Assembly (NCBI GenBank): GCA_012512335.1 | Contig: JAAZEK010000066.1 | Location: forward strand, 1-11,918 | DNA: 11,918 bases | Origin: Clostridiales bacterium | GTDB taxonomy: Bacteria; Bacillota; Clostridia; Caldicoprobacterales; DTU083 | Reading direction: 5' to 3' | Part shown: positions 1 through 7,353 of the stretch, one piece after another | Layout: each line of letters starts with the position of its first letter | Numbering within the stretch: the stretch's first letter is position 1 | Notes under the pieces: generated by a model | The model's input: the letters and a program-made list of their open reading frames with translations, nothing else | Databases searched by the model: none | Told to the model about the DNA's origin: nothing | Position numbers and translations under genes: made by a program

Positions 1-1364
1 CATGTTACTTTATCGGCTGGCATTCGCGAAAAACAATTGGTCAAGTTTTCTGACATAGTGATAGTAATATATCCACCTAATCCTTTAAGCTTACTTGTTA
101 AGTCAGCTACTCCTTCTTTCAAATATTTCTGCACCTCGGGTGTAGAGGTACACATCGCTGAATATAAGTTTTCAGTTTCGCCTTTTAAATGAGGATACTT
201 TATAAAGAACTCTTGCGACATTGATCGTGGCTCATTTAAATATAGGAAAATCCTTATCCCAAAGCGATTTGCACGTTTTATGAGAGTGTTTAATGCCTCT
301 ATTCGTTTATCGTAACCGACAGATATAGATGGGTCTAAAGGAAATTCTGTAAGCTTGTATAACAAAGCTTGAAGCCATATACCGTTAACACCTGAATATG
401 CATAGCTTTTTAATAGAGAATCAGGGTACGAACTATCGAGCATCTCTTCTGTGTAATCTCCGTAAATTGCACAATAGGAGTATGCTATGCGAAGCTCTAC
501 TTTTGCATCGCGGTTTACACTTTCTGGTTTATAAAAAGCTCCTCCATTTTCATATGCCTTCTTTAGTAGCCAAATTAACCCCCGAAGTATTCCTTCATGT
601 CCACCAGCTTCTATAACTATTTGTGATCTTTCTATTTTGATAATATGGTTTTCAGTATTGGCAAACCCATTATTATACTTCAAAATAATGTTGCTATCGC
701 AAATATCATTATTTAATGTTACCCCAATAACAATGTTGTAATCTTCAATAAAATCGTTTATATGTAGTAAAGCGATCTTATCTTCACCTTCTAAGAATAT
801 GCCCCAGCTTTTATCTATAACTGTAGCGTTTTCGAAAGGCTTTTTATGCTCGATTATTGGCTCTGGACCTCTAAACTCAAATGAAAAAGGTGTGGTTGTT
901 TCAGGTGACTCCTGCAATTTTGCAAGTTTATTTATTTGTTCTTTTATCCATTTGGTTTGACTTTTCTCTTTGTCAGTAAGAGGTCGGTATTTTATCGGTG
1001 GAACATCGGGCTTTATATTTCCAAGTTTATGATCAAGAAAATCATCCTCTTTTAGTATAAATGAAAGATATTCTTCATCCCATTCTAAAAGCTCCATTAG
1101 TTGCTCATAAGGCAACAAATGCCAGTTTTGTCTAACAATCGTGATATAGCCTTTTTTCATCCAATCATTGTTCACATTTTGGGTTGGAAGACCCATTGAT
1201 TTTGCCAGTTCCTCTACTTGCAGTTCAGTTGCACCAATTACCTTAGCCAAATGTGCAGCGGTAAACATCTCCCAGTTTCTAAATAAAAAAGTTTGTTGCA
1301 CTGTTGGAAAATGTATAAATTCAATATGTGCACCCTTTTTTATCGGTGGCAAGTTTTTGTACAC
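1..1364 (-). CDS. GH20-like glycoside hydrolase, N-terminal 454 codons (cut by window edge)
   Basis: The frame is open from a GTG at 1364-1362 to the left edge; the 3' end lies outside the window. AGGAG sits nine bases upstream of the GTG, which decides this start. There is no signal peptide, so the protein is probably cytoplasmic. Residues about 32-115 are helical and resemble winged-helix/HTH modules (AAHLAKVIGATELQVEELAK). Residues about 160-285 look like the alpha/beta domain that precedes the barrel in GH20 and GH67 enzymes, including EAGGHEGILRGLIWLLK at 252-268. From about 292 a TIM barrel begins, with GVNGIWLQALLYKL and GIRIFLYLNEPRSM as likely barrel strands. The catalytic acid region is not in the window. 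The family suggests exo-acting glycoside hydrolysis, possibly on N-acetylhexosamines; substrate is unknown. It is the last visible gene of the minus-strand cluster, 61 bases after the preceding stop. Confidence 0.72.
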   Translation of the reverse strand, partial: MYKNLPPIKKGAHIEFIHFPTVQQTFLFRNWEMFTAAHLAKVIGATELQVEELAKSMGLPTQNVNNDWMKKGYITIVRQNWHLLPYEQLMELLEWDEEYLSFILKEDDFLDHKLGNIKPDVPPIKYRPLTDKEKSQTKWIKEQINKLAKLQESPETTTPFSFEFRGPEPIIEHKKPFENATVIDKSWGIFLEGEDKIALLHINDFIEDYNIVIGVTLNNDICDSNIILKYNNGFANTENHIIKIERSQIVIEAGGHEGILRGLIWLLKKAYENGGAFYKPESVNRDAKVELRIAYSYCAIYGDYTEEMLDSSYPDSLLKSYAYSGVNGIWLQALLYKLTEFPLDPSISVGYDKRIEALNTLIKRANRFGIRIFLYLNEPRSMSQEFFIKYPHLKGETENLYSAMCTSTPEVQKYLKEGVADLTSKLKGLGGYITITMSENLTNCFSRMPADKVT

Positions 1365-1425
1365 AATAAATCACTCCTATTTTATAGTCCATCTAAGGCT
1401 ACCTAGTTATTCTACAAACTGCAAG

Positions 1426-2514
1426 CTATTCTTCAGTTATGATCTCAAATACTTCCATTCCTCTGCCAGGTATCCTTGAAGTAAAGCATGTATCAGTAAA
1501 ATCTACTTTGTAACCATGATATTTAGTTAAGCACTTTACATCCCGAATTCGTCTTCTAACATTAATCTTAGGATGATTGTAGTAATAATCATCATTTGAT
1601 ACAAAAACTCTTAAAGCATCATTTTCAGTTTTTACTGATATACATTTGCAAGGATTGTAACAAGTAGCTTCTTGAGTAGTTTCCTTTTCGATAAAAGGTG
1701 ACTCAGATATTTCTATAATATACGAGGCACACTTACTAAAAAACTCTTTAGAAATAGGAGCAAAACTTAAGGGATGTGTCCACAAAGCATTTACAGGTTC
1801 ATGTGAAAGCTTTGGATCAAAACTATAAACAGAATTGTTTTGGATTTCTATAGCATTAATATTAATCCCTTTTGTATTGGTCTCATTTGCATTGATCTCA
1901 TTTATATTGGTCCCACTTATGTTGGCCTCATTTATATTAGTCGCATTTTGCTTTGCTGAAAGCTTCACTCCACCAAAGCCATTCTTTTCACAGACGATAG
2001 TCTTATCCTTATACCCATCCGGTAGTTGTTTTTCATCTGTGCCTATAAATAGGACATCACCATTTTCATAGGAAAGCACCATATCTAGTTCTTCGTCACA
2101 TAATAATTCAGGATTAGTTACAAGAATAGGACCACTTGCATACTTAAGGTCTTCTATTCTAACAACACAACATATAGGAGCACCAGCATACATTAGTTCT
2201 GAAACTAGCCTGTGAGTAGGTGTAACTCTAGAATGTATAAAATTTTCAATCTCTTTATCAAGTTTTTTATCTGACCACACAAGTGTTATGCCAAATACTT
2301 TCTTAGGTAAATGAGTATAGCCCAAATCCCAATTTCTCCTGATAAAATTCCAATCATTTGAGCCTAAATTATCTCCAAGACAAAAAAATGGGCCGTCAGT
2401 AACAGGTTTTATCCCATTTTTGTTTATAATATAGGTATTTAAATTACTTATAACATTTCTGGTCATGGATGTTGGCATATGCTCAAGCACCCCCCCATTG
2501 CTCCATGGTATCAT
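1426..2514 (-). CDS. Glycosidase-like protein, C-terminal part, carrying a pentapeptide repeat insert
   Basis: This is the 3' part of the frameshifted gene. True homologous coding probably starts at Val-Leu-Glu-His, residue 9 of this frame; the ATG at 2514 is not preceded by an SD and is unlikely to be used. Residues about 40-185 look like the end of the barrel and an accessory alpha/beta domain (GPFFCLGDNLGSNDW, VFGITLVWSDKK, GDVLFIGTD). Residues 191-223 are a low-complexity Asn/Ile/Glu stretch made of five-residue units such as TNINE, ANISG, TNINE, INANE, TNTKG and ININA. Residues from about 230 look beta-rich, as in C-terminal beta-sandwich domains of glycosidases. No transmembrane segment is present. 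The stop lies 61 bases before the GTG of the GH20-like gene. Confidence 0.6.
   Translation of the reverse strand: MIPWSNGGVLEHMPTSMTRNVISNLNTYIINKNGIKPVTDGPFFCLGDNLGSNDWNFIRRNWDLGYTHLPKKVFGITLVWSDKKLDKEIENFIHSRVTPTHRLVSELMYAGAPICCVVRIEDLKYASGPILVTNPELLCDEELDMVLSYENGDVLFIGTDEKQLPDGYKDKTIVCEKNGFGGVKLSAKQNATNINEANISGTNINEINANETNTKGININAIEIQNNSVYSFDPKLSHEPVNALWTHPLSFAPISKEFFSKCASYIIEISESPFIEKETTQEATCYNPCKCISVKTENDALRVFVSNDDYYYNHPKINVRRRIRDVKCLTKYHGYKVDFTDTCFTSRIPGRGMEVFEIITEE
1845..1947 (-). repeat. 15-bp degenerate coding minisatellite (about six to seven units)
   Basis: On the minus strand, units of 15 bases follow each other in frame: ACTAATATAAATGAG, GCCAACATAAGTGGG, ACCAATATAAATGAG, ATCAATGCAAATGAG, ACCAATACAAAAGGG, ATTAATATTAATGCT and a decayed last unit. 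They encode pentapeptides of the form xNxNE/G. The first and third units differ by one base, and the pattern is even clearer with a 30-base period. Because the unit is a multiple of three, changes in copy number keep the reading frame. The insert interrupts otherwise ordinary enzyme sequence and probably forms a flexible linker or surface loop. Confidence 0.8.
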
Positions 2515-3586
2515 GAATACCTGCTAAGGGTATTATTTTGATTTCAGGCATAGCGGCACGATTTAGCATAAGTGCAGTCAGGAATTCGTAATGGATTTTT
2601 TTCCGTTGCTCATCATCCATAAGATAAGCATTATCATGACTTGAAAGTATCGCAAGTCCAGCAGATACATCCTCCACCATACAGCCTTTAATGCCTGTCT
2701 TTCCAATTTTGCGATAATCTACTCCATAACGATAAATAGCCTCAAAGGGATCTCTAGTCCACGCGCTGTTAAATATAGCTTCTTTACCCAGATTTTCTAG
2801 TCTTGAAATAAACTTAGTAAAAAATTGTTCCCATCTGAAAGTATGAAATTTCAACCATTCTAATCGATGCTCTTGCCAAATAAAATCAGAACGTAGATTC
2901 ATTAGTTCTTTATTATCGTCACACAAAGCTTCGAGTTTGTCTGGTAATCTAATATTAGAATATTCAAGAAACTGGTCTATTATCTCATCTGAGTAATCAC
3001 CTTCCTGAAGCGCTATTCGAGGTGACGAAATACCATCAGCTATTTGTAGGCCATCAAAACCATAATCAGCTAAAGCCTTTACTGTTTTCTCCTGCAGAAA
3101 ATCTTCGAAAAAGCTGCCATCTGGTAATCGCTTTAGCATGCTTATAGTACCATGCCGAACTGCATTCCTAACTGTTTCCATTAGGTAATTCTTATCTTTG
3201 TAGAATTCATGTTCTATTAGTTCACCCACATCGTTATAATACGAGCACATATTGAAAAAGCTTAAATACACCTTGCATCCATAGCTATGCATAGTATCAA
3301 TTAATCTTTTCAGCTGTAGATTTGTCCACGTCTGTCTACGACGTTCAGGGGAATATTCATGGGCACCATAGCTTGCTTCAGCAGGTGACAGCTCATATTC
3401 TAAGTCAAGCCCCTGATGATCAACTACAAAGCCTGTCCAGTAAAGTAATAATACAAAACCATCAGGTAGAAATCCACAGCGGCTTATGTAATCACCAACA
3501 CCAAAATCTGGCTTTTGATTATCAAAGCCTATAAGCTCGATCCAGATCCATTTATTAAGATAGTTTTCTTTCAATACTGTGCTCAT
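2483..3586 (-). CDS. Glycosidase-like TIM-barrel protein, N-terminal part
   Basis: This is the 5' part (367 residues) of the frameshifted gene. ATG at 3586-3584 follows AGGTGATTTC, a good SD. There is no signal peptide. The sequence has the layout of an alpha-amylase-superfamily-like barrel: GFVLLLYWTGFVVDH near residues 44-58, a helix with RRRQTWTNLQLKRLIDTMHS, then GCKVYLSFFNMCSYYND and YGFDGLQIADGISSPR as successive barrel strands, with Asp in LQIADG a candidate active-site residue. A later strand is KEAIFNSAWTRDPFEA. I recognise the type of fold but not a named family, and I cannot assign catalytic residues with certainty. It sits between the M24 remnant and the GH20-like gene, so it probably acts on the same sugar-containing substrate. 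As written it ends prematurely at the TGA after the G7 tract. Confidence 0.65.
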   Translation of the reverse strand: MSTVLKENYLNKWIWIELIGFDNQKPDFGVGDYISRCGFLPDGFVLLLYWTGFVVDHQGLDLEYELSPAEASYGAHEYSPERRRQTWTNLQLKRLIDTMHSYGCKVYLSFFNMCSYYNDVGELIEHEFYKDKNYLMETVRNAVRHGTISMLKRLPDGSFFEDFLQEKTVKALADYGFDGLQIADGISSPRIALQEGDYSDEIIDQFLEYSNIRLPDKLEALCDDNKELMNLRSDFIWQEHRLEWLKFHTFRWEQFFTKFISRLENLGKEAIFNSAWTRDPFEAIYRYGVDYRKIGKTGIKGCMVEDVSAGLAILSSHDNAYLMDDEQRKKIHYEFLTALMLNRAAMPEIKIIPLAGIHDTMEQWGGA

Positions 3587-3654
3587 GAAATCACCTATAA
3601 TTTTATCCCAGAAATATAATACCTTTTCTTATTGTCACCTTTTACTTTTAAAGT

Positions 3655-3897
3655 CTATATGTCAGTTGAAAGTATTGCATCCATTTCAGGGCAAAGCGGC
3701 TCGCAACCGTCCTCTGTGATCAAGAAGCCCGTTTCTATCCTTGCTCCATTCCATTGGGGATGTCCAAAGAAGCTAACATCACAGCATACCGTCATTCCTG
3801 GGGCAAGTGCGACATCACCGTTAGGACCAAAGAAGGGCCCTTCAGCCTCCATCAAACCAATAGTATGTGCAAAGGGGCAAACTAGATTTACTATTTT
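3655..3897 (-). pseudogene. C-terminal remnant of an M24 Xaa-Pro aminopeptidase-like gene
   Basis: The frame is open from just after a TGA at 3900-3898 to TAG at 3657-3655. It reads as the end of an M24 'pita-bread' metallopeptidase: CPFAHTIGLMEAEGPFFGPN, then PGMTVCCDVSFFGHPQWNG and ARIETGFLITEDG. The His of HTIG and the Glu of RIETG correspond to metal ligands of the family. Full-length M24 peptidases have roughly 350-400 residues; only about 80 remain here, with the two Asp ligands and the whole N-terminal domain lost. There is no SD in front of the internal TTG/ATG at 3855-3850. The fragment overlaps the last bases of the CapA-like gene, so the missing part appears to have been deleted at that junction. 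It is probably non-functional. Confidence 0.8.
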
Positions 3898-4982
3898 TCA
3901 TTAGTGTGGTTCCACGTTTTGCATAGAGTCCGCCAAACATCAGTATGGGCTTCACAATCCAAATAGTGTGCAAAGTGGTGATTACTGCGTTCATCACTTT
4001 TATCAATATAAGCCTTACTAATTGCTGACAGATAAGGCTCTCTTACGCTTTCGCAAAACTCTTCCCATCCTGCCAACCACTGATCTGTTTCAAGGTGCTT
4101 ATTTCTTTCTTCAAACTCAGCCAGTAATTTCTCCTTTTCTACCCCCATAGCAAGCTCAATACCTGTGTTATCCTTATTTTCTACAGTAGGTATGAAGGAA
4201 ATATTTATATCATCTTCAATATCAAGCACTACAAGTAAACCTGAACGCCATCCTTCAGAGCCAATATACTTCACAAAATGGAAATTACCCTGCCCATAAA
4301 GTATATGAGAGCCTTCATATTCCTCATAACAGCCTATGCAATGACTGTGCTGACACAAAACAACATCAGCCCCATTTTTAGCCATGGCCTGAGACAGTTT
4401 TCTTAAACGAGGCGATGGATAACTACAATGCTCTTTGCCCCCATGATACATCACAATTACATGGTCAGCCTCAGCTCTGGCGCTTCTAATATCCTCCATT
4501 GTAAGATAGGGATCATATGGATTTGCTCCCATGCGATCAGGCAAAGCATATGTATACTCGTGTTCACAAACTGTTATTAAAGCTATTTTCTTATCACCAA
4601 TCTGAATAATATGAGGCTTTCTGGAGTCAGTATCGTTTTCTCCCACACCAGTCCAAAGCAATCCATTTTGCTCCAGGCTGCGAATTGTATCAGTCAATCC
4701 CTCTTTACCAAAATCAAAGGTATGGTTATTACTTAATCCACAGTCTGTGATTCCCACTTCCTTAAGGACCTCAGCGCAGATAGGATCTGCCTTTAAGTTC
4801 GGTCCGAATTTTTTGATGGCATTTTCAGATGTAGTTAAAGCACACTCTAAATTTACTATCACTCTATCCGCTGTGCTGAACAGATCTGTCACCTGACCAA
4901 ATAAGGTGTTAATATCTTTTTTCTCGAAGTATGGTTTTGTGTAATCTGTAGGTGTAAGATCACCACATAGTATTAATCTCAT
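3891..4982 (-). CDS. CapA/PgsA-type calcineurin-like metallophosphatase-fold protein
   Basis: The 363-residue protein has the motifs of the CapA (PGA_cap) branch of the metallophosphatase fold. These are CGDLTP at 6-11, VNLECALT at 43-50, GLSNNHTFDFG at 82-92, YHGGKEH at 169-175, LCQHSHCIG at 199-207 and LYGQGNF at 218-224. The Asp, Asn and His residues in these motifs would bind two metal ions. Unlike membrane CapA/PgsA proteins of capsule synthesis, it has no N-terminal membrane anchor, so it is expected in the cytoplasm. The C-terminal 100 residues are helical and rich in charge. Its ATG overlaps the stop of the upstream esterase (ATGA), indicating translational coupling. The stop TAG at 3893-3891 lies inside the M24 remnant. 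Its substrate is not known; the context suggests a hydrolase of modified peptides or sugars rather than capsule synthesis. Confidence 0.8.
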   Translation of the reverse strand: MRLILCGDLTPTDYTKPYFEKKDINTLFGQVTDLFSTADRVIVNLECALTTSENAIKKFGPNLKADPICAEVLKEVGITDCGLSNNHTFDFGKEGLTDTIRSLEQNGLLWTGVGENDTDSRKPHIIQIGDKKIALITVCEHEYTYALPDRMGANPYDPYLTMEDIRSARAEADHVIVMYHGGKEHCSYPSPRLRKLSQAMAKNGADVVLCQHSHCIGCYEEYEGSHILYGQGNFHFVKYIGSEGWRSGLLVVLDIEDDINISFIPTVENKDNTGIELAMGVEKEKLLAEFEERNKHLETDQWLAGWEEFCESVREPYLSAISKAYIDKSDERSNHHFAHYLDCEAHTDVWRTLCKTWNHTNEK

Positions 4983-5995
4983 CCCTTGTCACCTCCTACG
5001 AATCGATTCATTATAGGCCAAGATTGATCAGCATAAAATCTATGCCCCTCTTCTCCAACTACAAGTACACAACGGTCTTCTACGCCTGCTGTTTTGTAAA
5101 GTGATTTCGTTAGCTCAAAGGTTTTCTCAACACCATCCAGAGGGAAAATTTTATCATCCTTACCGCAGACTAGAACAAAATGCCTTGGAGCAATCAGTCC
5201 TGCCAGGTCGCCCATCTCAAAATATTTTCGTATATTCGGTACATGATTGCAGGAGCAGTGCCTCATGGCAGCAATTGAATCCTCATATGTACATACTGCA
5301 CAGCTCGGCATGCTATACTTAATGCGTGGCTCCAAGCAAGCTGCATAAAATGCTGCAGTTCCACCGCCCGAATTACCCATACATATAATTTCGTTTGTGT
5401 CAGTCTGAGGAAAGTGCTTTTCCATAACATCAATAGCTCTCTGCACATCCCAGACTCGTTCCCCGATTGTTGTTCTACCAATCAATAAGGCTGTCATTGA
5501 AGAATTGTAGCAGTCAGGCCCTTGTTCAGTTCCACCCCGCTCTCCAAAATTGCGTTGCTCAATAACCAAGGCACAATATCCTTCTTTGACCGCTCTTATG
5601 GCAAAATCCCTGTCTCCACCCTTAATGGTTTCTTCGTCGTTTTCGTACTTAGGTCTGCCTAATGAAATATGCATTCCAGTGGAATGACCTTGAAGGCAAA
5701 TTGTAACTGGTTTAGGAGCTTCCGAACCTTTAGGGATTAATAGATGACATGGTACAAAGTACCCTTCCTCGCTTTGGAAAAAAAAGCGAATTTCTGTATA
5801 ATCCTCGTTTTCTTTGGTGTACTCAACTGATAATTTGTCATCACACTTTATAAATGGCAAGCCTAACAAATTATTGAGCTTTTGTGTGGCTCGTACCTGC
5901 CAGTCTTCAAATGGTTCTGAACCGTCAAAGCGCATTGAGGGTGTTATTTTAGCAAGTTGTTTTAGGTTATGCTGATGTGGTGTGGTATTGTACAT
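4979..5995 (-). CDS. Alpha/beta-hydrolase, acetyl-xylan-esterase-like
   Basis: The 338-residue protein is an alpha/beta-hydrolase of the acetyl xylan esterase / Abhydrolase_7 type. It has the nucleophile elbow MGNSGGG with Ser209, an acid in CGKDDKIFP (Asp280 or Asp281), and the catalytic His318 in GEEGHRF. An oxyanion-region motif, CLQGHSTGMH, is at 100-109, and EQRNFGERGG at 146-155 is typical of the family. There is no signal peptide, so it probably works on imported substrate, removing acyl (perhaps acetyl) esters. ATG at 5995-5993 follows GAGGAAGGG, a strong SD. It shares four bases with the CapA-like gene downstream. The 95 bases between it and the upstream M20 gene hold no convincing terminator, so the two are likely co-transcribed. 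Confidence 0.83.
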   Translation of the reverse strand: MYNTTPHQHNLKQLAKITPSMRFDGSEPFEDWQVRATQKLNNLLGLPFIKCDDKLSVEYTKENEDYTEIRFFFQSEEGYFVPCHLLIPKGSEAPKPVTICLQGHSTGMHISLGRPKYENDEETIKGGDRDFAIRAVKEGYCALVIEQRNFGERGGTEQGPDCYNSSMTALLIGRTTIGERVWDVQRAIDVMEKHFPQTDTNEIICMGNSGGGTAAFYAACLEPRIKYSMPSCAVCTYEDSIAAMRHCSCNHVPNIRKYFEMGDLAGLIAPRHFVLVCGKDDKIFPLDGVEKTFELTKSLYKTAGVEDRCVLVVGEEGHRFYADQSWPIMNRFVGGDKG

Positions 5996-6090
5996 ATTGA
6001 ATCCCTTCCTCTATAATTTATTTTTTTACTTCATAATTCAACAAAAATATATTCTGAGTTGAGCATTTGCGCGGACTAGCTTACGCTCGT

Positions 6091-7272
6091 CTATAAACCA
6101 ATATATTTTAGCCCACCCATATTCTCAAAAATAAACTGGGTATAAATCTTAGCACCAACCTCCAGGCATGATTCATCTACATCGAAATCATTATTATGCG
6201 TCATTGATATAATGCCTTTTTCTGTATTACGGCTTCCCAGAAAAAAGAATGCCCCAGGCTTTTCCTTCAAGTAGTTTGCAAAATCTTCACTATACATTAG
6301 AGGTGTTTCTCTAAATCTTGCATTAATCCCTGCATTAAGGGCTGAGTTGCATAGCTTTTCAGCAATTTCACCATCACTTATCACCGCAGGTAGGCTTCTA
6401 CCAAACTCTACCTTGCTTCTACCACCTGCTTGTTGTGCTACATTTGAAACTATTTCGTCCATACGTTTCTTAATATAATCAGCTGTTTCGTTGGAATGAG
6501 TACGAATTGTTCCCCCTAATACACAATGGTCTGGCAGAATATTATTGGCATTTCCCGCATTAAAAATTGTAACACTAAGCACGCGAGATATTAACGGGTC
6601 AATTTCTTTAGCAACCATAGACTGGAGCTCATTATATACCTTGATGCCCATATTAATAGCATCTATTGCTGCATGAGGAGCTGCCCCATGTCCCGATTTA
6701 CCAAACAACTCAATTTTAAAAGAATCAGATGATGCAAACGTAGGGCCTTTTCTAAACATTGCACTTCCTGCTTCTATGGTGTTATCAACATGACATCCGA
6801 TAATAAAATCAAATTCGTCGGTCACTCCGTCGTCTACCATGCTTTGTGCTCCATCAAGCCCCTCCTCGGCAGCCTGGAATAGAAATACCAGACGACATTT
6901 TATCTCATCCTTCACTTGATTCAGTGCTTTCAATGTGCCCAAAAGCGTCGCAGTATGTACATCGTGCCCACAAGCATGCATAGCACCGTCTATCCGTGAT
7001 TTGTATTCCACATCATTTTTTTCTTGTATAGCTAGTGCATCCATATCTGCTCTGAGCCCAATAGTAAGGCTCTTTATATGGTCATTTAGGTAGGCTACTA
7101 TGCAGCTTTTGCCAAATCTCTCAGTATATGTAACACCCATCTTATCTAGTTCTGTTCTTACAAGATTTAGAGTGGTAGGCAGATCAAAGCCAATCTCTGG
7201 GTACATATGAAGTTGCCTGCGAATTGATACCATATAGTCCTGATCAATGTAAGGTAAAGCAGCATTTATCAT
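6091..7272 (-). CDS. M20-family amidohydrolase (N-acyl-amino-acid amidohydrolase type)
   Basis: The 393-residue protein is full length for the M20D amidohydrolase subfamily (hippurate hydrolase, N-acetyl-diaminopimelate deacetylase, IAA-amino acid hydrolase). Metal-site motifs are GLRADMDAL at 72-80, MHACGHDVH at 98-106, AAEEGLDGA at 134-142, GCHVDN at 159-164 and the C-terminal MTHNNDFDVDE. The dimerisation domain starts near KIELFGKSGHGAAPH, with the conserved GHGAAPH. It is expected to hydrolyse an amide bond in an N-acylated amino acid or amino sugar in the cytoplasm. ATG at 7272-7270 follows AGAGGA at good spacing. It lies 81 bases after the oxidoreductase stop. The exact acyl substrate cannot be told from sequence. 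Confidence 0.9.
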   Translation of the reverse strand: MINAALPYIDQDYMVSIRRQLHMYPEIGFDLPTTLNLVRTELDKMGVTYTERFGKSCIVAYLNDHIKSLTIGLRADMDALAIQEKNDVEYKSRIDGAMHACGHDVHTATLLGTLKALNQVKDEIKCRLVFLFQAAEEGLDGAQSMVDDGVTDEFDFIIGCHVDNTIEAGSAMFRKGPTFASSDSFKIELFGKSGHGAAPHAAIDAINMGIKVYNELQSMVAKEIDPLISRVLSVTIFNAGNANNILPDHCVLGGTIRTHSNETADYIKKRMDEIVSNVAQQAGGRSKVEFGRSLPAVISDGEIAEKLCNSALNAGINARFRETPLMYSEDFANYLKEKPGAFFFLGSRNTEKGIISMTHNNDFDVDESCLEVGAKIYTQFIFENMGGLKYIGL

Positions 7273-7353
7273 AATTACATTCCTCTTTTCCTCATAGTGT
7301 TTTGACTGTTACCGTTCACTCTTTGACTTCTTCTCGTGTATAGCAGTAAAAAA

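Larger units (their letters stand above)
1426..3586 (-). pseudogene. TIM-barrel glycosidase-like gene, split by a frameshift at a G7 tract
   Basis: Two overlapping minus-strand frames (3586-2483 and 2514-1426) read as one protein. The first frame runs to Met-Glu-Gln-Trp-Gly and then hits TGA just after seven G residues (plus-strand C7 at 2490-2496). Removing one G joins Trp-Gly directly to Val-Leu-Glu-His of the second frame, giving 719 residues plus stop. The second frame has no ribosome binding site of its own, and its first eight residues only read the end of the first frame out of register. The break may be a real mutation, a phase-variable tract, a slippage site, or a sequencing error in a homopolymer; the sequence cannot say which. 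The separate halves are described in their own entries. Confidence 0.75.

Noticed and set aside
1845..1947. CRISPR-like or direct-repeat array
   Set aside because: Units are contiguous 15-mers without spacers and stay in the reading frame of an enzyme, so this is a coding minisatellite.
1835..2071. Plus-strand frame coding a strongly hydrophobic peptide that looks like membrane segments
   Set aside because: It is the antisense of the Asn/Ile minisatellite and neighbouring enzyme sequence; no SD, and AAT/ATT-rich repeats read backwards naturally give Ile/Leu/Phe.
3632..3904. Plus-strand frame of 90 codons opposite the M24 remnant
   Set aside because: The minus strand matches a conserved peptidase family over the same bases; the plus frame matches nothing I recognise.
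5996..6090. Possible terminator between the M20 and esterase genes
   Set aside because: Only a five-pair stem (AGCGT/ATGCT) with no U tract follows the M20 stop, too weak to call.
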